The position numbers and the translations under genes were made by a program. From an uncultured Collinsella sp. (lineage in GTDB: Bacteria > Actinomycetota > Coriobacteriia > Coriobacteriales > Coriobacteriaceae), in NCBI GenBank assembly GCA_900551625.1, contig URWZ01000006.1:1-18530 (forward strand): 18,530 bases of DNA, written 5' to 3'. This document shows, one piece after another, positions 8,140-14,234 of the stretch (position 1 is the stretch's first letter; each line of letters opens with the position of its first letter). The notes under the pieces are model-generated. The model did no database searches and had not been told where the DNA came from. It saw only the letters and a list, made by a program, of their open reading frames with translations.

Positions 8140-8799
8140 CTACTCACCAAGCATCTCTTGGAGCTTGGCTGCCACGGCGTGGCCCAGGCTCTCGTGGCTT
8201 TCGGGCATCATGTGCAGATAATCGATATCGCCCGGCTCGGCAAAATCAGCGGCATTCAAAAAGTCGCAGCCAAACTGTTCGGCAACATACGCATAGTATT
8301 CGGCAAAATGCTCCGAGGCCTCGACGGAGTGCTCGTCAAAGTCGGTCATATACACATCGGCGATCTGCGGCTTGATCTTGATAGGAGCCATCAGCAGAAT
8401 GCGCGGACAAGGCGCAGCGTCGGTCCAGGGAAACGCGCGGACGGTGCGAATCAGCGCCATGGCACCGTCAGCGATATCGGCAGCCCCCACGCTAAAGACC
8501 GTCTTGCAGTCGTTGGTGCCCAGCATGATCACAATGGCGTCCAGCGGCTTATGGGCCTCGAGCAGCATCGGAAGCGCGCGAATGCCGTTGAGGTTAGTGT
8601 CCAGATGGCACATATCGTCGCGCACCGTCGTGCGGCCGTTTAGGCCTTCCTCAATCACGTGCCAGCCCTCGCCCAGGTCGCGCTGGGCCACGCCGCACCA
8701 GCGCACATCGTGCGCATAGCGCACCGCGGTGCCGTCGCGCATGCCCGCCGGATCATAGCCATAGGTATTGCTGTCGCCAAAGCACAGAACGTTTTTCAT
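8140..8799 (-). CDS. SGNH/GDSL-family hydrolase (esterase-like)
   Basis: This is a 219-residue cytoplasmic SGNH-fold hydrolase with no signal peptide. Block I is at the N-terminus, MKNVLCFGDSNTYGYDP, with nucleophile S10. Block II is EGLNGRTT (G53 and N54 region), block III is GTND with N96, and block V is D193-Y-L-H196 near the C-terminus. Such proteins hydrolyse acyl esters, arylesters or acetylated carbohydrates; the substrate cannot be told from sequence. Start ATG 8799 is preceded by GAAGGG at good spacing. It lies downstream of the PARG-like gene on the same strand, with a terminator (8819-8850) between them, so the two are probably separate transcripts or only partly linked. No promoter is obvious in the 78-nt gap. 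Confidence 0.92.
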   Translation of the reverse strand: MKNVLCFGDSNTYGYDPAGMRDGTAVRYAHDVRWCGVAQRDLGEGWHVIEEGLNGRTTVRDDMCHLDTNLNGIRALPMLLEAHKPLDAIVIMLGTNDCKTVFSVGAADIADGAMALIRTVRAFPWTDAAPCPRILLMAPIKIKPQIADVYMTDFDEHSVEASEHFAEYYAYVAEQFGCDFLNAADFAEPGDIDYLHMMPESHESLGHAVAAKLQEMLGE

Positions 8800-8818
8800 C
8801 GTAAGCCCTTCCTCTAGT

Positions 8819-8850
8819 AAAAAGCCGGCGGGAGCAGTCTCTCCTGCCGG
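8819..8850 (-). terminator. Intrinsic terminator after the PARG-like gene
   Basis: Read on the minus strand, CCGGCAGGAG and CTCCCGCCGG pair over 10 bp with one mismatch around a 6-nt loop, followed by CTTTTTAC. It starts 28 nt after the stop of the PARG-like gene and ends about 20 nt before the SGNH hydrolase ATG. Confidence 0.75.
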
Positions 8851-8877
8851 ATCGACCTATCTGTCAGCACATACCGA

Positions 8878-10014
8878 TTACAGGTATTTGCGCCAGTCGT
8901 CGTCATCCTCATCGTCCTCAGCAGCGGCCTGAGCCTGCTCGGCGGCACGGGCGGCCGCGGCGCGGGCGGCCACCTGGGCATAGGACTCCTCGTTGCGCTC
9001 GGGGAAGCTTGCCAACACGTGCTCAAACTTGGCGAAGTCCTCATCCCAGCGCGTAGAAGGCACAGCAAAGAACACCTGCTTGACCTTGAAGTCGCCCGAT
9101 GCGAGCTCCTCGCGGAAGAGCTCGGCCACGGCCTCGGCATCAAAGCCGTTATTGTCGCAGCCCCAAGCACCCAGCACGAGCTTCTCGCGACCCAACTCAT
9201 CGCAGATGGCAAGGACAAAGCGGATACGGTCGCGCAGGGCATCCAACAAGGCATCGTCGCTCACGCGATACTCCTGGCGAGCACGCTTGGCGTTGGGCGC
9301 GGCGGCCACGATTACGTCGGCATAGGCGTGCACATGGTTGCGATCGAAGCGCACCGCGGGCACCACCAGCGCACGGTTGCGGTACAGCTCGCAGTTGATG
9401 TTGCGGCGACGGTTCTCGCCGTACCACTTGCGCTGCTTGTCGAGCACGTTGTACAGGTACGAATCGGCGCAGAGCGTCGCCTCCTGGCCCAGGTAGCCCT
9501 GGATATAGCCGCCGCCCGGATTGGTAAACGAGGCAAAGGCAAGCACGGCCATATCGCAGAACTGCGCATAGCCGCGGCCGTTATCGAGGATTGCTTGCGT
9601 GGCGGAGGCATCAAGCACGGTGACCTCGGGCAGGACCGGAGCAGCCTCCTCCGCGGGCGCGGACTCAGCCTCGTCGGCCAACTCGGTGGAACCGAGCGCC
9701 ACCTCAGGCTCGACCGCAGCCTCCACCTCAGCGGCCTCAACCTCGACAGCCTCAGCAGCCTCGACGTCCTCGGCAGCCTGCTCCTCAGCAGCCGCAGCCG
9801 CTTGGGCCTTGGCCTTCATCGCCGCGACAAAACCGGCAGGCATACCATCGAACTCGCGCACGCCGGCAAGCGAACGCTCGATGTCCTTGGCGCAGGCCTC
9901 GGACACAGCCGCCACATGGCGCTCGGCGGCCTTGGCACGCGCCTCGCGCTTGGGATTGGGCTGACCCGCTCGGTTAGACCTACGGTTACGGTTCCTGTTG
10001 TCGACATCTGCCAT
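8878..10014 (-). CDS. Microbial-type PARG-like protein (TIGR02452/DUF2263) with variant catalytic motif
   Basis: This is a 378-residue protein with the fold family of bacterial poly(ADP-ribose) glycohydrolases and macrodomains. Residues 1-60 are basic and polar. Residues 65-128 are an Ala/Glu-rich low-complexity stretch. The PARG-like domain runs about 130-335, with FTNPGGGYIQGYLGQEATLC carrying GGG at 167-169 and Q177-E178-A179, then YRNRALVVPAVRF, DVIVAAAPN and LVLGAWGCDNNG. Residues 345-378 form an Ala-rich then acidic tail (AAAEDDEDDDDWRKYL). The signature of active members is GGG-X6-8-QEE; here the second Glu is Ala, so hydrolase activity is doubtful while ADP-ribose binding may remain. 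ATG 10014 is supported by GGAAAGGTGG upstream. Terminators lie on both sides, suggesting a single-gene transcript. Confidence 0.88.
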   Translation of the reverse strand: MADVDNRNRNRRSNRAGQPNPKREARAKAAERHVAAVSEACAKDIERSLAGVREFDGMPAGFVAAMKAKAQAAAAAEEQAAEDVEAAEAVEVEAAEVEAAVEPEVALGSTELADEAESAPAEEAAPVLPEVTVLDASATQAILDNGRGYAQFCDMAVLAFASFTNPGGGYIQGYLGQEATLCADSYLYNVLDKQRKWYGENRRRNINCELYRNRALVVPAVRFDRNHVHAYADVIVAAAPNAKRARQEYRVSDDALLDALRDRIRFVLAICDELGREKLVLGAWGCDNNGFDAEAVAELFREELASGDFKVKQVFFAVPSTRWDEDFAKFEHVLASFPERNEESYAQVAARAAAARAAEQAQAAAEDDEDDDDWRKYL

Positions 10015-10061
10015 ACGTGGCCACCTTTCCTGTCGCTGCCGCTATCGGCTTTTTCCCATCC

Positions 10062-10067
10062 ATGATA
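10062..10067 (-). promoter_or_regulatory. Possible -10 box for the PARG-like gene
   Basis: TATCAT on the minus strand lies just downstream of the terminator that ends the preceding Bax-inhibitor gene and about 48 nt before the PARG-like ATG. The -35 region is poor, so this is tentative. Confidence 0.3.
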
Positions 10068-10080
10068 CCCCGCCACGCAC

Positions 10081-10106
10081 AAAAAAGACGGCCCCGAAGG
10101 ACCGCC
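10081..10106 (-). terminator. Intrinsic terminator with UUCG tetraloop after the Bax-inhibitor-1 gene
   Basis: On the minus strand GGCGGTCC and GGGCCGTC form an 8-bp stem with two G-U pairs, closed by a C(UUCG)G tetraloop and followed by TTTTTT. It starts 48 nt after the stop codon of the BI-1 family gene. Confidence 0.9.
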
Positions 10107-10153
10107 TTTCGTATCGTTTTACCGTGTCCGGCAGGAAACGTCGCAACGCCGCG

Positions 10154-10849
10154 CTAGTCGCGACGGCCGAGAATGTTCAGGATGCGCAGGAACACGTTGA
10201 TAATGTCCACGAACAGATTGGACGCCATGAGCACCGCATTGGGCAGCGTGGGCGGCACCGTCGTGGCAACATAGGTGTCGTAGCCAATAAAGCCGGCGAA
10301 CACCACGATCACGATCAGGTCGGTGATGGTCTGCGAGACACCCATGAACATCAGCACGATCTCGACCAGAATCGTGGCAAGCAGGATGCCAAAGCCGATG
10401 CCGTACACACGCTGGAAGAACTTGGGGAAGGTCACGCCCAGCGCACCGAAGACAAAGGTGATAGCAGCGGTGGCGATAAAGGCGGTGTTGATAGTGGGCA
10501 GGTCATAGTTGGCAAGGCCAAACGACGCGGTCAGGCCAAAGGTGCTCGCAAAGATCACGTAACCCACGAGCGACAGGCCCACGGACTGCTTGCCCGCAGC
10601 AGCCGACATCATGACGATACCGACAATAGTCAGGATAAACGAGCCAAAGACCAGTGGCAGGGCGGCGCCGCTCATCATCATGCGGGCAAACGCCATGGTG
10701 CTCGTAAAGTAAGCACCGGCGCCCATGGCGCAAAAGCCCAAGAAGATGAGAGCAGACATGGCGAGATTGTACGCGCGCGGCGACATCTCCTTGGCGCGAC
10801 TTGCGCCGGTCTCGATGGGGCCGTTCTGATAGCCCTGGATATCGTTCAT
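10154..10849 (-). CDS. Bax inhibitor-1/YccA family membrane protein
   Basis: This is a 231-residue multispanning membrane protein of the Bax inhibitor-1 (UPF0005, YccA/YbhL) family. A polar N-terminus (MNDIQGYQNGPIETGASRAKEMSPRAYN) is followed by about seven hydrophobic helices. The family-typical end is GYDTYVA and LFVDIINVFLRILNILG, with the conserved Asp residues of the pore region. BI-1 homologues in bacteria have been described as pH-sensitive calcium-leak channels, and YccA as a modulator of FtsH; which role applies here is unknown. The frame extends 8 codons upstream to another ATG at 10873, but ATG 10849 has AAAGGA six nt before it and is preferred. A UUCG terminator follows the gene. 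The leader contains one arm of a 12-bp inverted repeat. Confidence 0.92.
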   Translation of the reverse strand: MNDIQGYQNGPIETGASRAKEMSPRAYNLAMSALIFLGFCAMGAGAYFTSTMAFARMMMSGAALPLVFGSFILTIVGIVMMSAAAGKQSVGLSLVGYVIFASTFGLTASFGLANYDLPTINTAFIATAAITFVFGALGVTFPKFFQRVYGIGFGILLATILVEIVLMFMGVSQTITDLIVIVVFAGFIGYDTYVATTVPPTLPNAVLMASNLFVDIINVFLRILNILGRRD

Positions 10850-10876
10850 ACTTCGTCCTTTCAAAAAGCGCACGAC

Positions 10877-10941
10877 AGCGCCGTAGGTGACAAGATTCCT
10901 GCCATTGTACCCGAATGCCGCACGTCCTTACCTACGGCGCT
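10877..10941 (-). repeat. 12-bp inverted repeat bridging the small unknown gene and the BI-1 leader
   Basis: AGCGCCGTAGGT (10877-10888) is perfectly inverted as ACCTACGGCGCT (10930-10941). One arm covers the 3' end of the 112-aa gene, including part of its stop codon. The other is in the leader of the BI-1 gene and is followed on the minus strand by GTCGTGCGCTTTTT. The 41-nt loop is long. It may be a terminator-like or attenuator-like structure, or simply chance. Confidence 0.5.
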
Positions 10942-11266
10942 CGCCCTCAAGCGTACGATCAAAGGCCCAGACCCACCAACGCATCACGTGCGCCTGCGAG
11001 CCGTCCGCCCGCTCGCGCGTCTGGTCCTCCAGATACAACTCGGTCGCGTGCCCGCCAAAACGCACCTTATATGTTGCCGTACGGATGCCGTGGACCATCA
11101 GGCCAAACCCAGTGGTCGAGATAATTTCGTCGATCGTAAAACAACGGCCGTCGACCCAGCAGACGGTGACCGGCACGACCTGTCCGCCCGCGAGGATGCG
11201 AGCCACGACGTCCACATACTGCTTGTGCACGCGCCGAGTTTTGCCGTCTGTCTGTCGATATTCCAT
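10928..11266 (-). CDS. Small uncharacterised protein (112 aa), probably from a leaderless mRNA
   Basis: This is a 112-residue protein I cannot name. It begins MEYRQTDGKTRRVHKQYVDVVARIL and has a beta-strand-like pattern: VVPVTVCWVDGRCFTIDEI, then TYKVRFGGHATELYLED, ending HVMRWWVWAFDRTLEGERRR. There are no membrane segments or catalytic motifs. The frame is open further upstream, but a well-spaced promoter (TTACAA, 17 nt, GATAAT) places the transcription start at about 11267, directly at ATG 11266. There is also no usable ribosome site, since AGAGGG lies only one base from the ATG. Leaderless initiation is common in Actinobacteria. It is divergent from the phosphate permease and upstream of the BI-1 gene on the same strand. 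Confidence 0.72.
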   Translation of the reverse strand: MEYRQTDGKTRRVHKQYVDVVARILAGGQVVPVTVCWVDGRCFTIDEIISTTGFGLMVHGIRTATYKVRFGGHATELYLEDQTRERADGSQAHVMRWWVWAFDRTLEGERRR

Positions 11267-11273
11267 GCCCTCT

Positions 11274-11302
11274 ATTATCGAACGCATGTTTGCATGTTGT
11301 AA
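11274..11302 (-). promoter_or_regulatory. Promoter of the small unknown gene
   Basis: On the minus strand TTACAA (11302-11297) and GATAAT (11279-11274) are separated by exactly 17 nt. Initiation 7 nt below the -10 gives position 11267 or 11266, coinciding with the ATG. This is the best-formed -35/-10 pair in the window. Confidence 0.65.
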
Positions 11303-11454
11303 AGCGAACAGACTGTGGTTTTGGGGTGTTGGGGCGCGCACGCGTGTCCTCATGGCGTGTTAGCAAAAAGAATACCCGCGGTCAACAGGGCTAATATTCA
11401 ATTTTAGTGCCAAAAAATTCACTTCTCCCATCAGAACTCAGTAAAGAAACCCGC

Positions 11455-11486
11455 AGGAGGTGATACGATTTATCATGTTTTTGTAA
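11455..11486 (+). promoter_or_regulatory. Strong SD-like/extended -10 site and three-codon ORF upstream of pit
   Basis: AGGAGGTGAT (11455-11464) is a ten-base complement of the 16S rRNA 3' end, but no long ORF starts at the normal distance. The only start is ATG TTT TTG TAA at 11475-11486, 14 nt away, encoding MFL. Alternatively TGATACGAT (11461-11469) is an extended -10 like the one at 2638, giving a roughly 40-nt leader for pit. The remainder of the 250-nt divergent region (11267-11516) holds an AT-rich stretch near 11385-11420 but no other clear site. Confidence 0.4.
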
Positions 11487-11516
11487 CGTGTCTGCAAACT
11501 TCGAGAAAGCCCATAT

Positions 11517-12566
11517 ATGGACGTAACGTTCTCAACCTTCCTCGGCCAAATTGTGTCGAACCCAGTCCTTGCCGTCACCGTGATTCTCGCGCTCGGCGCC
11601 ATCTTCGTCAACGGATGGACCGACGCGCCCAACGCCATCGCGACCTGCGTCACTACGCGTTGCATGCCCGCCCGCGCCGCCATTCTCATGAGCGCCGCAT
11701 TCAACTTCTTGGGCGTGCTCATCATGACGCACTTTAACGCGAGCGTCGCCAACACCATCTCACATATCGTCGACTTTGGCGGAAACAGCACCATGGCGCT
11801 TGCCTGTCTGTGCGCGGCGCTGTTCTCCATCGTCGTCTACGGTGCCACGGCATCGCGTTTTGGTATCCCCACCTCCCAAAGCCACAGCCTTATCGCCGGC
11901 CTGACCGGTGCCGCTATCGCCCTCGGCGGCGCGAACAGCGTCAACGTCCACGAGTGGATGAAGGTCATCTACGGCCTGGCGCTCTCCATCGGCCTGGGCT
12001 TTGTCATGGGCTGGATCCTGTGCAAACTCGTCTCGATTCTGTTTGCCGCCGCAAATAGGCGACGTGCCAATGTCTTCTTTAAATACGCTCAGATCGCGAG
12101 TGCCGCGGCCATGAGCTTTATGCACGGCGCGCAGGATGGACAGAAGTTCATCGGCGTGCTCTTTTTAGGTGTCGCCTTCGCCAACGGCCAGACGAGCGTC
12201 GGCGATGCCGGCATTCCCATCTGGATTATGCTGCTGTGCTCGGCCACCATGGGTATCGGCACCAGCGTGGGCGGCGAGCGCATCATCAAGTCCGTCGGCC
12301 AGAGCATGGTCAAGCTCGAGAAGTATCAGGGCTTCTCCGCCGACCTCGCAGGCGCCGCGAATCTGCTGCTTGCCACCCTTACCGGTATCCCCGTGTCCTC
12401 CACCCACATCAAGACCTGCGCCATCATGGGCGTCGGTGCCGTCAAGCGCCTTTCGGCCATCAACTTTGGCGTGGTCAAGGACATGATGTTCACCTGGTTC
12501 TTCACCTTCCCCGCCTGCGGACTCATCAGCTTTGTCATGGCCAAGCTGTTCATGATGTTCATCTAG
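11517..12566 (+). CDS. pit: Low-affinity inorganic phosphate transporter, PiT family
   Basis: This is a 349-residue integral membrane phosphate permease of the PiT family, which imports (metal-)phosphate driven by ion gradient. Both family half-signatures are present: FVNGWTDAPNAIATCVTTR at about residues 30-48 with TSQSHSLIAGLTGAAIALGG in the first half, and SFMHGAQDGQKFIGV with GIPVSSTHIKTCAIMGVGAVKR in the second. About ten hydrophobic helices are visible and there is no signal peptide. ATG 11517 is the only plausible start; its ribosome site is weak (GAGAAAG). The next gene, 67 nt downstream, encodes the DUF47 partner usually found with PiT transporters, so the two are likely cotranscribed. 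Confidence 0.95.
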   Translation: MDVTFSTFLGQIVSNPVLAVTVILALGAIFVNGWTDAPNAIATCVTTRCMPARAAILMSAAFNFLGVLIMTHFNASVANTISHIVDFGGNSTMALACLCAALFSIVVYGATASRFGIPTSQSHSLIAGLTGAAIALGGANSVNVHEWMKVIYGLALSIGLGFVMGWILCKLVSILFAAANRRRANVFFKYAQIASAAAMSFMHGAQDGQKFIGVLFLGVAFANGQTSVGDAGIPIWIMLLCSATMGIGTSVGGERIIKSVGQSMVKLEKYQGFSADLAGAANLLLATLTGIPVSSTHIKTCAIMGVGAVKRLSAINFGVVKDMMFTWFFTFPACGLISFVMAKLFMMFI

Positions 12567-12633
12567 TCAAACCGAGCGTCCATCCGGACCGCAATACCTC
12601 GCCCACCCGACTTCGCCTCGAAAGGACCCACTC

Positions 12634-13257
12634 ATGGCAAAGAAACCCGATTCGTTCTACTTCGACAACTACGTCGCCTGCGCCGACCTTGCCGTCCAGG
12701 CCGCTGAGCTGCTCACCAAGATTTTCGAGAACTTCGATCCCGCAAGGATTCACGATATGCTCAACAAGATGCACGCGATCGAGCATGCGGCCGATAAGAA
12801 GCACCATGAGCTTGAGGACGCTCTGCTCACGGCCTTTATCACCCCGCTTGAGCGCGAGGACCTGGACCTGATGAGCTGCTCGCTCGACACCGTGCTCGAC
12901 CGTATCGAGGGCGTCGTGCAGCGCGTCTACTTCACCAACATCCAGAGCATCCATCCCGATGCCATCGTGATCGCCCACAAGGTGACCGATGCCTGCCGCG
13001 CCATGAAGGACCTGATGGTCGAGCTTCCCAATTACCGCAAGTCCAAGACCCTGCGCGAACTCGTCATCCAGATCAACACGATCGAGTCCGAGGCCGACGA
13101 GCTCTACATCAACGCTATGCGCAACCTGCATGTCAACGGCAAGGATCCGCTCGAGGTCATCGCCTGGCGTGACGTCTACGCCTTCCTGGAGTACTGCGCC
13201 GACTGCTGTGAAAATGTGGCCGATGTCGTGGATTCGATTGTCATGAAGAACAGTTAA
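12634..13257 (+). CDS. DUF47 family PhoU-like Pit accessory protein
   Basis: This is a 207-residue all-helical cytoplasmic protein of the DUF47 (TIGR00153, PhoU-related) family. Typical features are FYFDNYVACADLAVQAAELL at the start, IEHAADKKHHELEDALLTAFITPLEREDL around residues 49-78, ESEADELYINAMRNL around 150, and a closing ENVADVVDSIVMKNS. These proteins almost always sit next to PiT permeases and are thought to regulate them, as PhoU does for Pst. Start ATG 12634 has AAAGGA at good spacing. A 111-bp inverted repeat begins five bases after its stop codon and may end the transcript, although no T-tract follows it. Confidence 0.93.
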   Translation: MAKKPDSFYFDNYVACADLAVQAAELLTKIFENFDPARIHDMLNKMHAIEHAADKKHHELEDALLTAFITPLEREDLDLMSCSLDTVLDRIEGVVQRVYFTNIQSIHPDAIVIAHKVTDACRAMKDLMVELPNYRKSKTLRELVIQINTIESEADELYINAMRNLHVNGKDPLEVIAWRDVYAFLEYCADCCENVADVVDSIVMKNS

Positions 13258-13262
13258 TTGGG

Positions 13263-13373
13263 GGTACGTGTCCCAGCGGTCGCGGGCCCGACCACTAATA
13301 ACCTTTTTCACTCCGGCTGCAAGCAGAGTCGTTCAAAAGGGTATTAGTGGTCGGGCCCGCTCCCTTACGTACC
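13263..13373. repeat. 111-bp imperfect inverted repeat (MITE-like or long hairpin)
   Basis: Outer arms GGTACGT (13263-13269) and ACGTACC (13367-13373) and long inner arms (13282-13307 and 13335-13360) are complementary; the inner pair matches 25 of 26 bases. Spacer pieces of unequal length (12 and 6 nt) separate outer and inner arms, and a 27-nt apical region remains. The left arm also nests GGTCGCGGGCCCGACC. Neither strand has a T-tract after the stem. ATTGG occurs on both sides (13257-13261 and 13377-13381), a possible but imperfectly placed target duplication. It may be a non-autonomous palindromic element or an unusual transcript end for pit-DUF47. Confidence 0.85.
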
Positions 13374-13376
13374 ACC

Positions 13377-13454
13377 ATTGGAAACTTTGGCTGATACTTT
13401 GAAAGCGATGGGGCTTTTGTTGGCAGGGCCTTGGGGCCCGATTGGAAACTTTGG
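13377..13454 (+). repeat. 14-bp direct repeats in the T-rich leader of the nitroreductase gene
   Basis: ATTGGAAACTTTGG occurs at 13377-13390 and again at 13441-13454. TTTGGCTGA also recurs near 13387 and 13470. The surrounding gap (13374-13538) is richer in T than the rest of the window and encodes nothing I can support. The repeats could be operator half-sites or the trace of a local duplication. Confidence 0.55.
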
Positions 13455-13538
13455 GACCGCCTTAAACGTTTGGCTGAATGTTGCTTTGGGTACCCTTTTG
13501 CTTAGTTTTGGGTTGTTTTATTAGCTTTGGAGGCTCGT

Positions 13539-14069
13539 ATGGGGTATTTGGATTTGGCTCGGACTCGGTATTCTTGTCGTTCTTTTGAGGATCGGCCTGT
13601 TGAGCAGTCGGTGGTGGATGCCATTGTTGAGGCGGGGCGCATTGCTCCTTCTGCTTGTAATAATCATCCAACCCGTGTGATGGTGCTTGATACTCCGGAG
13701 TTGTTGGAAAAGGCTGCTGCTTGTCAGCCGCGCTTTGCTCGTGAGGGGTCTATCTTTGGGGCTCCGCTTATCTTTCTTATTTGCAGCGTTACTGACGATG
13801 CTTGGGTGCGCCCTTATGACCAGATGAACTCCAGTGCCATCGACACCTCGATTGTTTGCGATCAGATGATGATGGAGGCCGAGGAGCAGGGCCTGGGTAC
13901 GTGCTGGGTGTGCCATTTTAAGCCCGAGGTGGCCTGTGAGCAGTTCAGCCTGCCCGAGGGCATCTATCCCTATCACATGCTCGTCTGCGGCTATCCTGCC
14001 GACCATATCGCCGATCCCGAGCATCGCGAGGCCCGCACCATTCCCCTCCCCGACTTCCTCCTCAAGTAG
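13539..14069 (+). CDS. Nitroreductase family FMN-dependent oxidoreductase
   Basis: This is a 176-residue FMN-dependent nitroreductase-like protein. The N-terminal phosphate-binding motif ARTRYSCRSFEDRPVE and AGRIAPSACNNHPTRVMVLD are typical. GLGTCWVCHF and VCGYPADHI in the second half match the usual EAxxxGLGSCW and GYP segments. Substrate is unknown; relatives reduce nitro compounds, quinones or flavin-linked substrates with NAD(P)H. ATG 13539 is chosen over the in-frame TTG at 13527 because GGAGG ends 5 nt before it. Codon usage is odd: 27 of the first 50 codons end in T and 3 in C, whereas 27 of the last 43 end in C and 8 in T. A strong terminator follows. Confidence 0.92.
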   Translation: MGYLDLARTRYSCRSFEDRPVEQSVVDAIVEAGRIAPSACNNHPTRVMVLDTPELLEKAAACQPRFAREGSIFGAPLIFLICSVTDDAWVRPYDQMNSSAIDTSIVCDQMMMEAEEQGLGTCWVCHFKPEVACEQFSLPEGIYPYHMLVCGYPADHIADPEHREARTIPLPDFLLK

Positions 14070-14095
14070 ATTTTAGGACATGCCTTAAAATCTAC
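14066..14095 (+). repeat. AT-rich hairpin covering the nitroreductase stop codon
   Basis: GTAGATTTTAGG pairs with CCTTAAAATCTAC, a 12-bp stem with one bulged T around a 5-nt loop. The left arm contains the TAG stop. No T-tract follows, and the strong terminator begins 20 nt further on, so this may protect the mRNA end rather than terminate. Confidence 0.5.
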
Positions 14096-14114
14096 CTTTG
14101 ACCGCTCACCCGTT

Positions 14115-14159
14115 CGCCGAGTCCTGTGCCCTCAAACGCAGGACTCGGCGTTTTGTTTT
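14115..14159 (+). terminator. Intrinsic terminator after the nitroreductase gene
   Basis: A perfect 12-bp stem (CGCCGAGTCCTG at 14115-14126, complement at 14139-14150) with a 12-nt loop is followed by TTTTGTTTT. It is on the strand of the nitroreductase gene, 45 nt after its stop. Confidence 0.93.
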
Positions 14160-14178
14160 GCAGACTGCGTACAGCCAC

Positions 14179-14209
14179 AAAAAAAGGACCCGCAAACTGC
14201 GGGCCCTTT
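14179..14209 (-). terminator. Intrinsic terminator after divIVA
   Basis: On the minus strand GGGCCCGCA and TGCGGGTCC form a 9-bp stem with one G-U pair and a 3-nt loop, followed by seven T. It lies about 25 nt after the divIVA stop codon and backs onto the convergent nitroreductase terminator. Confidence 0.92.
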
Positions 14210-14234
14210 CTAGGCGCTACATGATAGCTGGATG

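Noticed and set aside
8011..10065. Plus-strand ORFs of 210 and 348 codons across the SGNH and PARG-like genes
   Set aside because: They are shadows of two minus-strand genes with recognisable motifs and ribosome sites; the first also runs out of thiD in another frame.
9998..11302. 434-codon plus-strand ORF across the BI-1 and small unknown genes
   Set aside because: It is antisense to a clear seven-helix membrane protein, a terminator and a promoter. The translation is His/Gln/Lys-rich without a domain.
13263..13373. Reading the large inverted repeat as a CRISPR or insertion-sequence remnant
   Set aside because: There is only one palindrome, no regular spacers, and no transposase fragment in any frame nearby.
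13527..13538. TTG start for the nitroreductase four codons upstream
   Set aside because: The GGAGG ribosome site overlaps this TTG and is ideally spaced for ATG 13539.
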